Shown here: positions 1 through 7,515 of the stretch, piece after piece
Numbering within the stretch: position 1 is the stretch's first letter
How the letters are laid out: each line of letters opens with the position of its first letter
Assembly (NCBI GenBank): GCA_016716965.1
Contig: JADJUP010000010.1
Coordinates: 1-18,419 of the forward strand
Direction of reading: 5' to 3'
Source: Sulfuritalea sp.
GTDB lineage: Bacteria > Pseudomonadota > Gammaproteobacteria > Burkholderiales > Rhodocyclaceae
Length of the DNA: 18,419 nucleotides
Program-made: the position numbers and the translations under genes
The notes under the pieces: model-generated
Database searches by the model: none
What the model was told of the DNA's origin: nothing
Seen by the model: the letters and a program-made list of their open reading frames with translations, nothing else

Positions 1-171
1 GCGCAGGCGCACGGCGCGCGGGGCCGACAGGTCGCGCCAGAACATCAGTCGCTGCGCCGCAAGCAGCAGGCGCGTGCGCATGCCCGGTTCGACCTCGTGT
101 TCGAGGACCAGGCTGTCGAGTCCGTAGAGGTACGCGACGCGGGCTATACGGATCAGGCGGAAGATGCGCAC
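1..171 (-). CDS. ubiB: UbiB, ubiquinone biosynthesis atypical kinase (partial, N-terminal 57 residues)
   Basis: UbiB is an ABC1/ADCK-type atypical kinase-ATPase, membrane-associated, required for aerobic ubiquinone biosynthesis. Read on the minus strand from a GTG at 171, the frame stays open to the window edge. It gives an N-terminus beginning VRIFRLIRIARV, then YGLDSL, then MFWRDLSAPRAVRLR. This matches the UbiB pattern of a hydrophobic first helix, a YGLDE-like motif and a later RGxRLR segment. The kinase core lies outside the window. No strong ribosome-binding site precedes the GTG and no in-frame ATG lies just upstream, so the start is the best available choice rather than certain. The gene is divergent from argS across about 190 bases. 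The family call rests only on this short N-terminal match. Confidence 0.6.
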   Translation of the reverse strand, partial: MRIFRLIRIARVAYLYGLDSLVLEHEVEPGMRTRLLLAAQRLMFWRDLSAPRAVRLR

Positions 172-322
172 GGGGGCTGGCGGAGAACCGGAAATCAGTG
201 GGGGCCGACGCCGGCATTATCGGCGCTAAGCATGGCGATGGTATCCAAATTGAAAAATTTCAGTGCCGGCCAACGTCGGTTCAATCGACGTCGAGCGCAG
301 CGGCCGCAGGTAAAACGGGAAG

Positions 323-328
323 TATAAT
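323..328 (+). promoter_or_regulatory. Candidate -10 box upstream of argS
   Basis: A perfect TATAAT lies 32 bases before the argS ATG in an otherwise GC-rich gap. No convincing -35 is visible at 16-18 bases upstream, so it would be a weak or extended -10 promoter. The ubiB-argS gap (172-360) holds nothing else recognisable. Confidence 0.4.
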
Positions 329-360
329 TCACAGCCTTTCGAAAGCCCCCAACCACCGAT

Positions 361-2125
361 ATGGCTGCATCCAGCGAAAAATCAGTAGCGGCTTCGACGC
401 CCGCCAGCATCTCGCCGGCCTGCTGCGCACGGCACTGGCCAGCGTGGCTCCCGACCAGGGCTGGCCGAAATACTTCTTGAACGCCCCAAACAGGCCAGCC
501 ATGGCGACTTCGCCAGCAACCTCGCCATGCAGCTGGCGCGCGAACTGAAGACCAATCCGCGCCAGATCGCCGAGCGCCTTGTGCGCGAACTGCCCGCCTC
601 GCCGGCGGTGGCGAAGGTCCGAAATCGCCGGTGCCGGCTTCATCAATTTCACGCTGACCGCCGCCGCCCGCTGTGCCGTCGTCGGCGCCGTGCTGGCTGC
701 CGGACATGATTTCGGCCGCGGCCCGATACGCAACGGTCGTGTCGCACGCCGCTTGCAGGTCGAATTCGTTTCCGCCAATCCGACCGGCCCGCTGCATGTC
801 GGCCATGGTCGGGGCGCCGCCTTCGGCGCCAGCCTGGCATCGCTGCTGGCCTTCGCCGGCTACGAAGTGACGCGCGAGTATTACGTCAACGACGCCGGCC
901 GCCAGATGGACATCCTGGCCGTGTCGGCCTGGTTGCGCTACCTGGAACTTTTCGACGAGCCGGTGCCCTTTCCGCCCAATGCCTACCGGGGCGGTTACGT
1001 GCGCGAGATGGCCGAGCAGATCCGGCAGGCCCACGGCGACCGCTACGTGCATCCGGCCGAGGCCGTGCTGGCCTGCGTCCCCGATACCGAAGACATCGAA
1101 GCGCGCCTCGACGGCCTGATCCTCGCCGGCAAGGACCTGCTGGGTGAGGACTGGGCCTAATGCACAGCCACGTGCTGTCGGAGCAACTGGCCGACTGCCG
1201 CGCTGACCTCGAGGAATTTGGCGTGCATTTCGACGTCTGGTTTTCCGAGCGCAGCCTCTACGACACGGGCATGGTGGCGCGCGCCGTCGCGGCGCTGGAA
1301 CAATCCGGCCACATTTATGTCCAGGACGGCGCCAAATGGTTCAGCTCGACCGCCTTCGGCGACGAGAAGGACCGCGTGGTGCAGCGCGAGAACGGCATCT
1401 ATACCTACTTCGCTTCCGACATCGCCTACCACCTCAACAAGTTCGAGCGCGGCTTCGACAAGGTAATCGACGTCTGGGGCGCCGACCACCACGGTTACAT
1501 CCCGCGCGTCCGGGGTGCGCTGTCAGCAGCCGGCGCCGATGCGAGCCGGCTCGAGGTCACCCTGGTGCAGTTCGTCAGCCTGTTTCGCGACGGGCAGAAG
1601 GTCTCGATGTCCACCCGCTCCGGCGAATACGTCACGCTGCGCCAGTTGCGCGCGGAAGTCGGCAACGACGCCTGCCGCTTCTTCTACATGCTGCGCAAGT
1701 GCGACCAGGCGCTGGATTTCGACCTCGACCTGGCCAAGTCGCAAAGCAATGACAACCCGGTCTATTACGTGCAGTACGCCCATGCCCGCATCTGTTCGGT
1801 GCTGGCGCAGTGGGACGGCGATGCCGCCGAACTGGCGGGGACGGACCTGTCGCCGCTGCAGAACGAACGCGAGTTCGCGCTGTGCGCGCGGCTGGCCGAA
1901 TTCCCCGACCTGATCCAGCAGGCGGCACGCGACCATGCGCCCCATGCGCTGGCCTTCTACCTGAAGGACCTGGCCGGCGATTTCCATAGCTGGTACAACG
2001 CCGAGCGGGTGCTGGTCGACGACCCGGCGGTCCGTCGCGCGCGCCTGGCGCTGGCGCTGGCGACGCGGCAGGTGCTGCAGAACGGACTTTCCCTGCTTGG
2101 CGTATCGCAACCGGTGAGCATGTGA
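361..2125 (+). CDS. argS: Arginyl-tRNA synthetase, reading frame broken by about four indels
   Basis: ArgS charges tRNA-Arg in the cytoplasm and is normally essential. Conserved ArgS sequence runs through the whole interval but switches frame. The start MAASSEKS is at 361. A second frame carries HLAGLLRTALASVAPD (about 396-455), and a third carries EILLERPKQASHGDFA (from about 468). The next frame carries EIAGAGFINFT (from about 623) and the HIGH-class motif HVGHG at 795. After an apparent stop at 1158-1160 a final frame carries HVLSEQLADCRADLEEFG, the KMSKS-like KVSMSTRSG at 1598 and the C-terminus ending QPVSM. The shifts fall near 361-395, 461-466, 621 and 1158, several in short homopolymers such as GGG and CC. 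No conserved segment is lost and the repaired length of about 588 residues fits the family. Sequencing error is therefore more likely than a pseudogene. The stop is followed almost at once by the SPOR gene. Confidence 0.9.
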
Positions 2126-2127
2126 CC

Positions 2128-2796
2128 ATGGGCAAATTTGACAAGACGGGCGACAAGGGCGTGCGCCCCGCGGCGAAACCCAGGGCGCCACAGAGAAAGA
2201 GCGGCGGCGGCACGCTGCTCGGCGTGTTCATCGGCCTGGTGATCGGGGTCAGCATCGCCTTCGGCGTAGTCTTGTACCTCAACAAGTCGCCGCTGCCCTT
2301 TCAGAACAAGTACGAAGGTGCGCCCAAGGCGGACAAGGCTGCGAATGGAGCGAACGGCGCAAATGCCAAGGCGCCGGTTGCGCTGCCCGGCAAGCCCGGC
2401 GACAAGCCCGCCGAACGACAGCGCTTCGACTTCTACAATATCCTTGAAGGCAAGCCTGCCGCCGGCCCGACCGCACCGGCGCCCGCTGCCGCAGCACCGA
2501 CGCCTGCACCTGCCACTCCGGCCGCGGCGCCGGTGGCTGACGCCAAGCCGTCGCCGGCGGACATTTATTTCCTGCAGGTCGGGTCCTTCCAGAAGGCGGC
2601 CGATGCGGACAACTTGAAGGCCAAGCTGGCGCTGACCGGCTTGTACGCCAGCGTGCAGGAAGTGAGCATTCCGGACAAGGGCACCATGCATCGGGTGCGC
2701 GTCGGTCCCTTCCGCGATACGGAAGAAATGAACCGGGCGCGCGGATTGCTGACCCAGAGCGGAGTGCAAGGTACTGTCATCAAGCAGAAGGAATAG
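2128..2796 (+). CDS. SPOR-domain, FtsN-like inner-membrane protein
   Basis: This is a 222-residue bitopic protein. A basic cytoplasmic tail (residues 1-27) is followed by one transmembrane helix (about 28-51). Then comes a low-complexity Ala/Pro-rich periplasmic linker (about 65-143) with a conserved RFDFYNIL segment near residue 99. The C-terminal SPOR domain (about 145-220) contains FLQVGSF and RVRVGPF. SPOR domains bind denuded peptidoglycan at division septa, so a role in cell division or envelope work is likely. The ATG at 2128 was chosen over the GTG at 2122 because GGTGAG at 2114-2119 is well placed for it. It lies two bases after the argS stop and just before dsbA, an order I associate with betaproteobacteria. 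FtsN itself is possible but cannot be separated from other SPOR proteins here. Confidence 0.85.
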   Translation: MGKFDKTGDKGVRPAAKPRAPQRKSGGGTLLGVFIGLVIGVSIAFGVVLYLNKSPLPFQNKYEGAPKADKAANGANGANAKAPVALPGKPGDKPAERQRFDFYNILEGKPAAGPTAPAPAAAAPTPAPATPAAAPVADAKPSPADIYFLQVGSFQKAADADNLKAKLALTGLYASVQEVSIPDKGTMHRVRVGPFRDTEEMNRARGLLTQSGVQGTVIKQKE

Positions 2797-2802
2797 TTGG
2801 CG

Positions 2803-3432
2803 ATGAATTCCTGGCGCGGATTTTTCTGGGCCATTCTCGCGATGCTTTGCTTCAGCGCGAGCGCGGCCGAATTGCAGGCCGGACGCGATTTTCGCGTGAT
2901 CAATCCGCCGCTGGTGACGGACAGCAGCCGGATAGAAGTTACCGAGTTCTTCTGGTACGGCTGCCCGCACTGCTTCGATTTCGAGCCGGTACTGACGCAG
3001 TGGATTGCGCGGCTGCCGGCCGACACCAGTTTTCGTCGCGTGCCTGCCGTCCTGCCCGACGGCCGGTGGTCGCCGGGCGCACGGCTCTACTACACCCTGG
3101 AAACCATGAATCTGCTCGATACGCTGCATGTCGAGGTGTTCAAGGCGATCCATGTCGAGCGCAAGCGCATCGACGAGGAAAGGCACCTGTTTGACTGGGT
3201 AGCCGGCAAGGGCGTCGATCCCGCCAGGTTTCGTGAAGCATGGTCGTCCTTCGGCGTACAGACTCGCGTCCGACAGGCGCGCGAACTGGGCATCGCGGCG
3301 GGTCTGACCGGGGTGCCGGCGATGGTCGTGCACGGTCGCTACCGGGCAATCACGCAGGGCAACTATGGCGAACTGATCGCGGTGGTCGATCAACTGGTCG
3401 CCCGCGTGCGCGCCGAGGCTGGCCGCAAATAA
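2803..3432 (+). CDS. dsbA: DsbA-type periplasmic thiol:disulfide interchange protein
   Basis: DsbA introduces disulfide bonds into exported proteins. The 209-residue product has a Sec signal peptide (hydrophobic segment about 7-18, likely cleavage after the ASA near residue 21). The thioredoxin-fold active site is FFWYGCPHCFDFEP, with the catalytic cysteines at about 54 and 57. The cis-proline loop TGVPAMVV has its proline at about 172, and the alpha-helical insertion lies between. The CPHC dipeptide is the classic DsbA type. The ATG at 2803 was chosen over the in-frame TTG at 2797 because AAGGAA lies upstream at normal spacing. It follows the SPOR gene by six bases, so the two are probably co-transcribed. 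Confidence 0.92.
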   Translation: MNSWRGFFWAILAMLCFSASAAELQAGRDFRVINPPLVTDSSRIEVTEFFWYGCPHCFDFEPVLTQWIARLPADTSFRRVPAVLPDGRWSPGARLYYTLETMNLLDTLHVEVFKAIHVERKRIDEERHLFDWVAGKGVDPARFREAWSSFGVQTRVRQARELGIAAGLTGVPAMVVHGRYRAITQGNYGELIAVVDQLVARVRAEAGRK

Positions 3433-3438
3433 CGCGCA

Positions 3439-4197
3439 GTGCGTGTATTCCTGACCGGCGCATCGAGCGGCATCGGCGACGCGCTGGCGCGCCATTACGC
3501 GGCTAAGGGTGCCACGCTCGGCCTTGTGGCGCGGCGCCGGCAGAAGCTGGAGGCGCTTGCCGCGGAGCTTCCCGGCTGTCACGCTTGTTACCCGCTCGAC
3601 GTGGCCGACGCGGAGGCGATGCGCGCGGCGGCGGCGAATTTCATGGCCGGAGGTACGCCCGACATCGTCATCGCCAATGCCGGCATATCGGTGGGGACGC
3701 TGGCGCACGAGGCGGACGACATGGCCGCCCTGCGCCGGGTGTTCGACACCAACGTGGCCGGCATGGCGCAGACCTTCCAGCCCTTCATCGCCGCCATGAA
3801 GGCACGCGGCAGCGGCCGCCTGGTGGGCATCGCCTCGGTGGCCGGGATCCGCGGCCTGCCGGGCGCGGGCGCCTATTCGGCATCAAAGGCGGCGACCATC
3901 GCCTACCTCGAAGCCCTGCGTGTCGAATTGCGCGGCAGCGGGATCAAGGTGGTCACCATCGCGCCGGGCTACATCGCGACGCCGATGACGGCGGTCAACC
4001 GCTATCCGATGCCTTTCCTGCTGCCGGCCGACGAGGCGGCGCGGCGCTTCGCCCGCGCCATCGAACGAGGCAGCAGCTACTCCGTGATCCCCTGGCAGAT
4101 GGGCGTCGTCGCCAAGCTGATGCGCCTGCTGCCCAACCCGGTTTTCGACCGCCTGTTCGCCCGTGCCGGCAGGAAGCCGCGCGGCCTCGATCTTTGA
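3439..4197 (+). CDS. Short-chain dehydrogenase/reductase (SDR), NAD(P)-dependent
   Basis: This is a 252-residue classical SDR. The cofactor motif TGASSGIG is at residues 6-13. NAG is at 80-82, the catalytic serine at about 133, and YSASK gives Tyr146 and Lys150. The YPLDV segment after beta-3 and the APGYIATPM segment fit the family. The start is a GTG at 3439, which places the Rossmann strand VFLTG directly at the N-terminus as expected. The substrate cannot be told from sequence; a short C-terminal basic tail (RAGRKPRG) is present. It lies six bases after dsbA, and its TGA overlaps the next ATG by one base, so it is part of the same operon and translationally coupled to the gene after it. 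Confidence 0.88.
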   Translation: MRVFLTGASSGIGDALARHYAAKGATLGLVARRRQKLEALAAELPGCHACYPLDVADAEAMRAAAANFMAGGTPDIVIANAGISVGTLAHEADDMAALRRVFDTNVAGMAQTFQPFIAAMKARGSGRLVGIASVAGIRGLPGAGAYSASKAATIAYLEALRVELRGSGIKVVTIAPGYIATPMTAVNRYPMPFLLPADEAARRFARAIERGSSYSVIPWQMGVVAKLMRLLPNPVFDRLFARAGRKPRGLDL

Positions 4198-4991
4198 TGG
4201 CGATGTCGGACGCGCTGGGGCGCGAACATTCGCCGTGTACCGGCGCGCCGCGCATCGTCAGTCTGGTGCCGAGCCTGACCGAGCTGGTCTGCGACCTCGA
4301 TCTCGCCGGTCAGTTGGTCGGCCGCACCGGATTCTGCGTGCACCCGAAGGAAGCCCTGCGCAGCGTTTCCAAGGTCGGCGGCACCAAGGACGTGAAGCTC
4401 GATGTACTGCGGCAACTCGCGCCGACCCATGTCATCGCCGACATCGACGAAAACCGGCGCGAGGTGGTCGAGGAGATCATGGAGTTCGTACCCAATGTCA
4501 TCGTCGTGCATCCCCGCACGGTAGACGACAACCGCGGCCTCTACGTGCTGCTCGGTCATGTCTTTCGTCGCGAGCATGTCGCCGCGCAACTGGCTGCTGC
4601 GTTCGCCGCTGCCCGCGCTGAACTGGATACTTTGGCCCACAGCCTGCCGCGCGAGGCGGTGCTCTACCCGATCTGGCGCGAGCCCTGGATGACGGTGCGC
4701 CGCGATACCTACATCGCCGCGATGCTGGCCGCCGCCGGGTGGGACAGCTTGCCGGTCGAGGCCGCGAGCCGCTATCCGGGGTTCGACTGGAATGCCCCCT
4801 GGCTGGCCGACGTGCAGCGCGTGCTGCTGCCCTCGGAGCCCTATGCCTTCACTGAGCGCGACGCGGTCGAGGTCGGTGAACTGGTGCGCGTGCCGGTGAC
4901 CCGCATCGATGGTGAAATGGTTTCCTGGTACGGCAGCCGGGCGATCGCCGGGCTGCGCTACCTGGCGGAATTGCGGCGACAGCTCGCCTGA
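4197..4991 (+). CDS. BtuF-like helical-backbone metal receptor (cobalamin-binding-type protein)
   Basis: This 264-residue protein of the periplasmic-binding type-III fold opens with PRIVSLVPSLTELVCDL, typical of BtuF and siderophore-binding proteins. It continues with VGGTKDVKLDVLRQLAPTHV, which fits the first lobe. The long connecting helix and a second lobe with YGSRAI follow. Unlike true BtuF it has no signal peptide: the first 17 residues are polar (MAMSDALGREHSPCTGA). It may therefore act in the cytoplasm or be a divergent member often named cobalamin-binding protein. The start at 4197 overlaps the SDR stop; an ATG at 4203 is an equal alternative. No transporter partner (BtuC or BtuD) is nearby. 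The ligand is unknown. Confidence 0.75.
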   Translation: MAMSDALGREHSPCTGAPRIVSLVPSLTELVCDLDLAGQLVGRTGFCVHPKEALRSVSKVGGTKDVKLDVLRQLAPTHVIADIDENRREVVEEIMEFVPNVIVVHPRTVDDNRGLYVLLGHVFRREHVAAQLAAAFAAARAELDTLAHSLPREAVLYPIWREPWMTVRRDTYIAAMLAAAGWDSLPVEAASRYPGFDWNAPWLADVQRVLLPSEPYAFTERDAVEVGELVRVPVTRIDGEMVSWYGSRAIAGLRYLAELRRQLA

Positions 4992-5024
4992 ATCGCCGTG
5001 TCGCCGGCGCCGACTTTTGCGGCG

Positions 5025-5741
5025 CTACCCCGGCAGTTCCTGCGGCCGCAGGTCGAACAACAGCACTTCCGCATCCGCGCCGCCATCGAAGCGCAGCGCG
5101 CCGGCCTCGCGAATGCGCGCGCCATCGCCGGCCGACATCGGCGTGCCATTGACGCGCAGGCTGCCGCGCGCGATGTGGACATAGGCATAGCGCCCCGCCG
5201 CCACCTCGAACTCGGCATGCTCGGCGCCGTCGAACAGGCCTGCATACACCCGCGCGTCCTGATACACGCCGAGCGCGCCGTCCGCGGCGTCGGGGGAAAT
5301 GATCAGGCGCAGGCGGCCGCGTTTTTCGTCGGCGGAAAAGTTCTTCTGCTGGTAGCGCGGCGTCACGCGCTGGCGGTCGGGCACGATCCAGATCTGCAGG
5401 AAATGCACGCCTTCCTGGCGCGAGGGGTTGAACTCGCTGTGCGTAATGCCGCTGCCGGCGCTCATCATCTGCACGTCGCCGGGACGGATCACCGAGCCGG
5501 TGCCCATCGAATCCTTGTGCTCCAGCGCGCCTTCCAGCACGTAGGAGAAGATCTCCATGTCGCGGTGCGGGTGGGTGCCGAAGCCCATCCCGGGTTCGAC
5601 GCGATCGTCATTGATCACCAGCAGGTCGGAGAAGCCGACCTGCTTCGGATCGTGATAGTGGCCGAAGGAAAACGTGTGGCGCGAATCGAGCCAGCCGAAA
5701 TTGGCCAAGCCGCGCTCGGCGGCCCTGCGCAGTTCGATCAT
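5025..5741 (-). CDS. Pirin family bicupin protein (YhhW-like)
   Basis: This 238-residue pirin has both cupin halves. The N-terminal metal-site residues His57 and His59 (GTHPHRDMEI) and His101 and Glu103 (ITHSEFN) line up with the Fe ligands known in human pirin, so the metal site is intact. Bacterial pirins of the YhhW type can show quercetin 2,3-dioxygenase activity; the physiological role is unclear but often tied to redox or stress responses. AGGAGG precedes the start at good spacing. The gene is convergent with the metal-receptor gene and lies downstream of the flavodoxin gene on the same strand. A 19-C run (as read on this strand) sits in the gap between them. Confidence 0.9.
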   Translation of the reverse strand: MIELRRAAERGLANFGWLDSRHTFSFGHYHDPKQVGFSDLLVINDDRVEPGMGFGTHPHRDMEIFSYVLEGALEHKDSMGTGSVIRPGDVQMMSAGSGITHSEFNPSRQEGVHFLQIWIVPDRQRVTPRYQQKNFSADEKRGRLRLIISPDAADGALGVYQDARVYAGLFDGAEHAEFEVAAGRYAYVHIARGSLRVNGTPMSAGDGARIREAGALRFDGGADAEVLLFDLRPQELPG

Positions 5742-5771
5742 GATGGTTCCTCCTGTGGTGAATGTTGACGA

Positions 5772-5790
5772 GGGGGGGGGGGGGGGGGGG
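5772..5790. repeat. 19-base G homopolymer
   Basis: Nineteen consecutive G on the plus strand lie in the 69-base gap between the pirin start (5741) and the flavodoxin stop (5811), flanked by more GC-rich bases. If real it is a slippage-prone tract upstream of the pirin ribosome-binding site. If not, it is a common assembly or basecalling artefact. The true length cannot be trusted from one sequence. Confidence 0.9.
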
Positions 5791-5810
5791 CGCGGGGCGT
5801 AGCCAGCGCA

Positions 5811-6395
5811 TCATGAAAGCTGGCGGGTCCAGCGCGCGGCGGTTTCGGCGACGCGGGCGCCAAACAGCCGGGCGGTTTCCAGGTCGCCGGGCGGCGGGCC
5901 TTCCTCGGGGCTGGAATCGGACGGCGATTGCGCCATGGCGCCGGCGAATGAGCCCAGCCAGTTCACATCGTTGCGCGTGGCGGCCTTGCTGTTGGCCGGC
6001 ATCATGCCGGTGCCGACCCAGACCATGCCCTGTTGCATCGCCAGGGTGATCATGTAATGCAGTGTCGACAGCTTGTCGCCGTTCATCGAGGCCGAGTTGG
6101 TAAAGCCGGCGGCAACCTTGTTCTTCCACTTCGAACCGAACCAGGGCTTGGAGCTGGCATCGGCGAAGCGCTTGAACTGCCACGACGGTCCGCCCATGTA
6201 CGTAGGCGAGCCGAAGACGATGGCGTCGGCCTTTTCCAGCTTTTCCCAGCCGTCGTCGGCCAACTGGCCTTCGGCGTTGATTTCGACCAGTTCGGCGCTG
6301 GCGCCGCTGACGCTGGCGGCGCCCTGCTGCACGGCCTCGGCCTGTTTGCGGGTGTGGCCATAGCCACTGTGATAGACGACGACGGTATGGGACAT
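5811..6395 (-). CDS. Flavodoxin-fold NAD(P)H:quinone reductase-like protein (WrbA/NQO type)
   Basis: This 194-residue protein has an FMN-binding flavodoxin fold. The phosphate-binding loop HSGYGHT is at about residues 9-15, after the strand TVVVY. The second FMN loop FGSPTYMGGPSWQFK is at about 61-75, and FTNSASMNGDK follows. Relatives reduce quinones by two electrons using NAD(P)H and so avoid semiquinone formation. The C-terminal 40 residues, rich in Pro and Ser, are less typical. GGAGG precedes the ATG. It probably shares a transcript with pirin and is divergent from a LysR gene, which suggests LysR control of a small redox-stress unit. Confidence 0.85.
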   Translation of the reverse strand: MSHTVVVYHSGYGHTRKQAEAVQQGAASVSGASAELVEINAEGQLADDGWEKLEKADAIVFGSPTYMGGPSWQFKRFADASSKPWFGSKWKNKVAAGFTNSASMNGDKLSTLHYMITLAMQQGMVWVGTGMMPANSKAATRNDVNWLGSFAGAMAQSPSDSSPEEGPPPGDLETARLFGARVAETAARWTRQLS

Positions 6396-6443
6396 GGTGT
6401 TTCCTCCGGGTTGGAAGCTTCGATATTGCTGATGATGGCTGCT

Positions 6444-6472
6444 AGAATATTTGCCGTTGTGACCTGAGTTAA
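6444..6472 (-). promoter_or_regulatory. Candidate sigma-70 promoter for the flavodoxin-pirin pair
   Basis: On the minus strand TTAACT (6472-6467) and TATTCT (6449-6444) are separated by exactly 17 bases, about 50 bases before the flavodoxin ATG. Both hexamers match the sigma-70 consensus at four or five of six positions. The rest of the 185-base divergent gap holds AT-rich stretches before the LysR start but no repeat I can assign. Confidence 0.4.
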
Positions 6473-6580
6473 AGCCGAGTCAATTTCTCAAGTAAGGGTG
6501 AGTATCAGCGATAGCAAGGCGTAGCGTGCTGATGCTTTTCATGATCTATAGTCGAAAAAATCGAATATCAATCGCTCTAA

Positions 6581-7477
6581 ATGCTCAAGCTGACCCTCGA
6601 TGCGATCGAGATCATCGACGCCATAGACCGTGGCGGTTCCTTCGCGGCCGCGGCCGATGCGCTGCACAAAGTGCCGTCGACGATTTCCTACACCGTGGCC
6701 AAGCTGGAGGAACAACTCGGCTTCCAGCTCTTCCTGCGGCGTGGCCCGCGCGTGACTCTGACCCCGGCCGGCAGCGAACTGCTCAACGAGGGGCGCTGGC
6801 TGCTGCGTTCCGCCGCCGACCTCGAATCGCGCCTGCGCCGCATCGCTACCGGCTACGAATCCGAACTGAGACTGGTCCACGACTCGCTGCTGCCGACCTC
6901 CGCGCTGGTCGATGACATCCGCGCCTTCGAGGCACTCGACTGCGGCACGCGCCTGCGCATCAGCACCGAAGTCATGACCGGCGCGTGGGAAGCGCTGCGC
7001 GAAAGCCGCGCCGACCTGGTGCTGGCGGTCGGCGATCCGCCCTCCGGCTTCGCGCAGCAGGCCACGCGCCTGCACGACATCGAGTTCATCTTCTGCGTCG
7101 CGCCGCAGCACCCACTGGCGCGCATCGACCGTCCGCTGACGACCGAGGATTTCCTTGCGCACACGGCGATCGTGGTCGCCGACAGCGCGCGTCTGCTGCC
7201 GGCGCGCAGCATCGGCGTGCTATCCGGACAGTCGCGTATCACGGTGTCGAACATCGAGGCCAAGATCGCCTTGCAGATCGCCGGCCTCGGCTACGGTTTC
7301 CTGCCACGTTGCCGCATCGATGCCGCACTGACGCGGCGCGAACTGGTGGCGCGCGAGGTCGCCGAGGCGCGTGCCAGCGAGCCGCTGTGGCTGGCCTGGA
7401 ACCGCGATGCGGAAGGGGAGGCGCGCAAGTGGTGGCGCGAGCGCCTGCAGGCGCCCGGCGCGCTGGCTCGAGCCTGA
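6581..7477 (+). CDS. LysR-family transcriptional regulator
   Basis: This 298-residue LysR-type regulator has the N-terminal winged helix-turn-helix (about residues 5-62). It includes GGSFAAAADALHKVPSTIS and KLEEQLGFQLFLR, followed by LTPAG and the linker helix. The effector-binding domain runs from about 92 to 290. It is divergent from the flavodoxin-pirin pair and 38 bases upstream of an MFS gene, so it is the natural candidate regulator of one or both. No clear Shine-Dalgarno sequence precedes the ATG. The domain alone does not show the inducer. Confidence 0.9.
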   Translation: MLKLTLDAIEIIDAIDRGGSFAAAADALHKVPSTISYTVAKLEEQLGFQLFLRRGPRVTLTPAGSELLNEGRWLLRSAADLESRLRRIATGYESELRLVHDSLLPTSALVDDIRAFEALDCGTRLRISTEVMTGAWEALRESRADLVLAVGDPPSGFAQQATRLHDIEFIFCVAPQHPLARIDRPLTTEDFLAHTAIVVADSARLLPARSIGVLSGQSRITVSNIEAKIALQIAGLGYGFLPRCRIDAALTRRELVAREVAEARASEPLWLAWNRDAEGEARKWWRERLQAPGALARA

Positions 7478-7515
7478 CGCGCCGTACCGCCAGCGCCGAC
7501 TTTCCTGTTTGCCCG

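Noticed and set aside
1957..3708. 583-residue open frame on the minus strand
   Set aside because: It runs antisense through the end of argS, the SPOR gene, dsbA and the start of the SDR gene, all of which are well supported.
6546..6570. Fourth CynR-type operator at CTATAGTCGAAAAAATCGA upstream of the first LysR gene
   Set aside because: It has an ATAG but lacks the N7-CTAT partner and the N15 second dyad, so the match is partial and probably chance.
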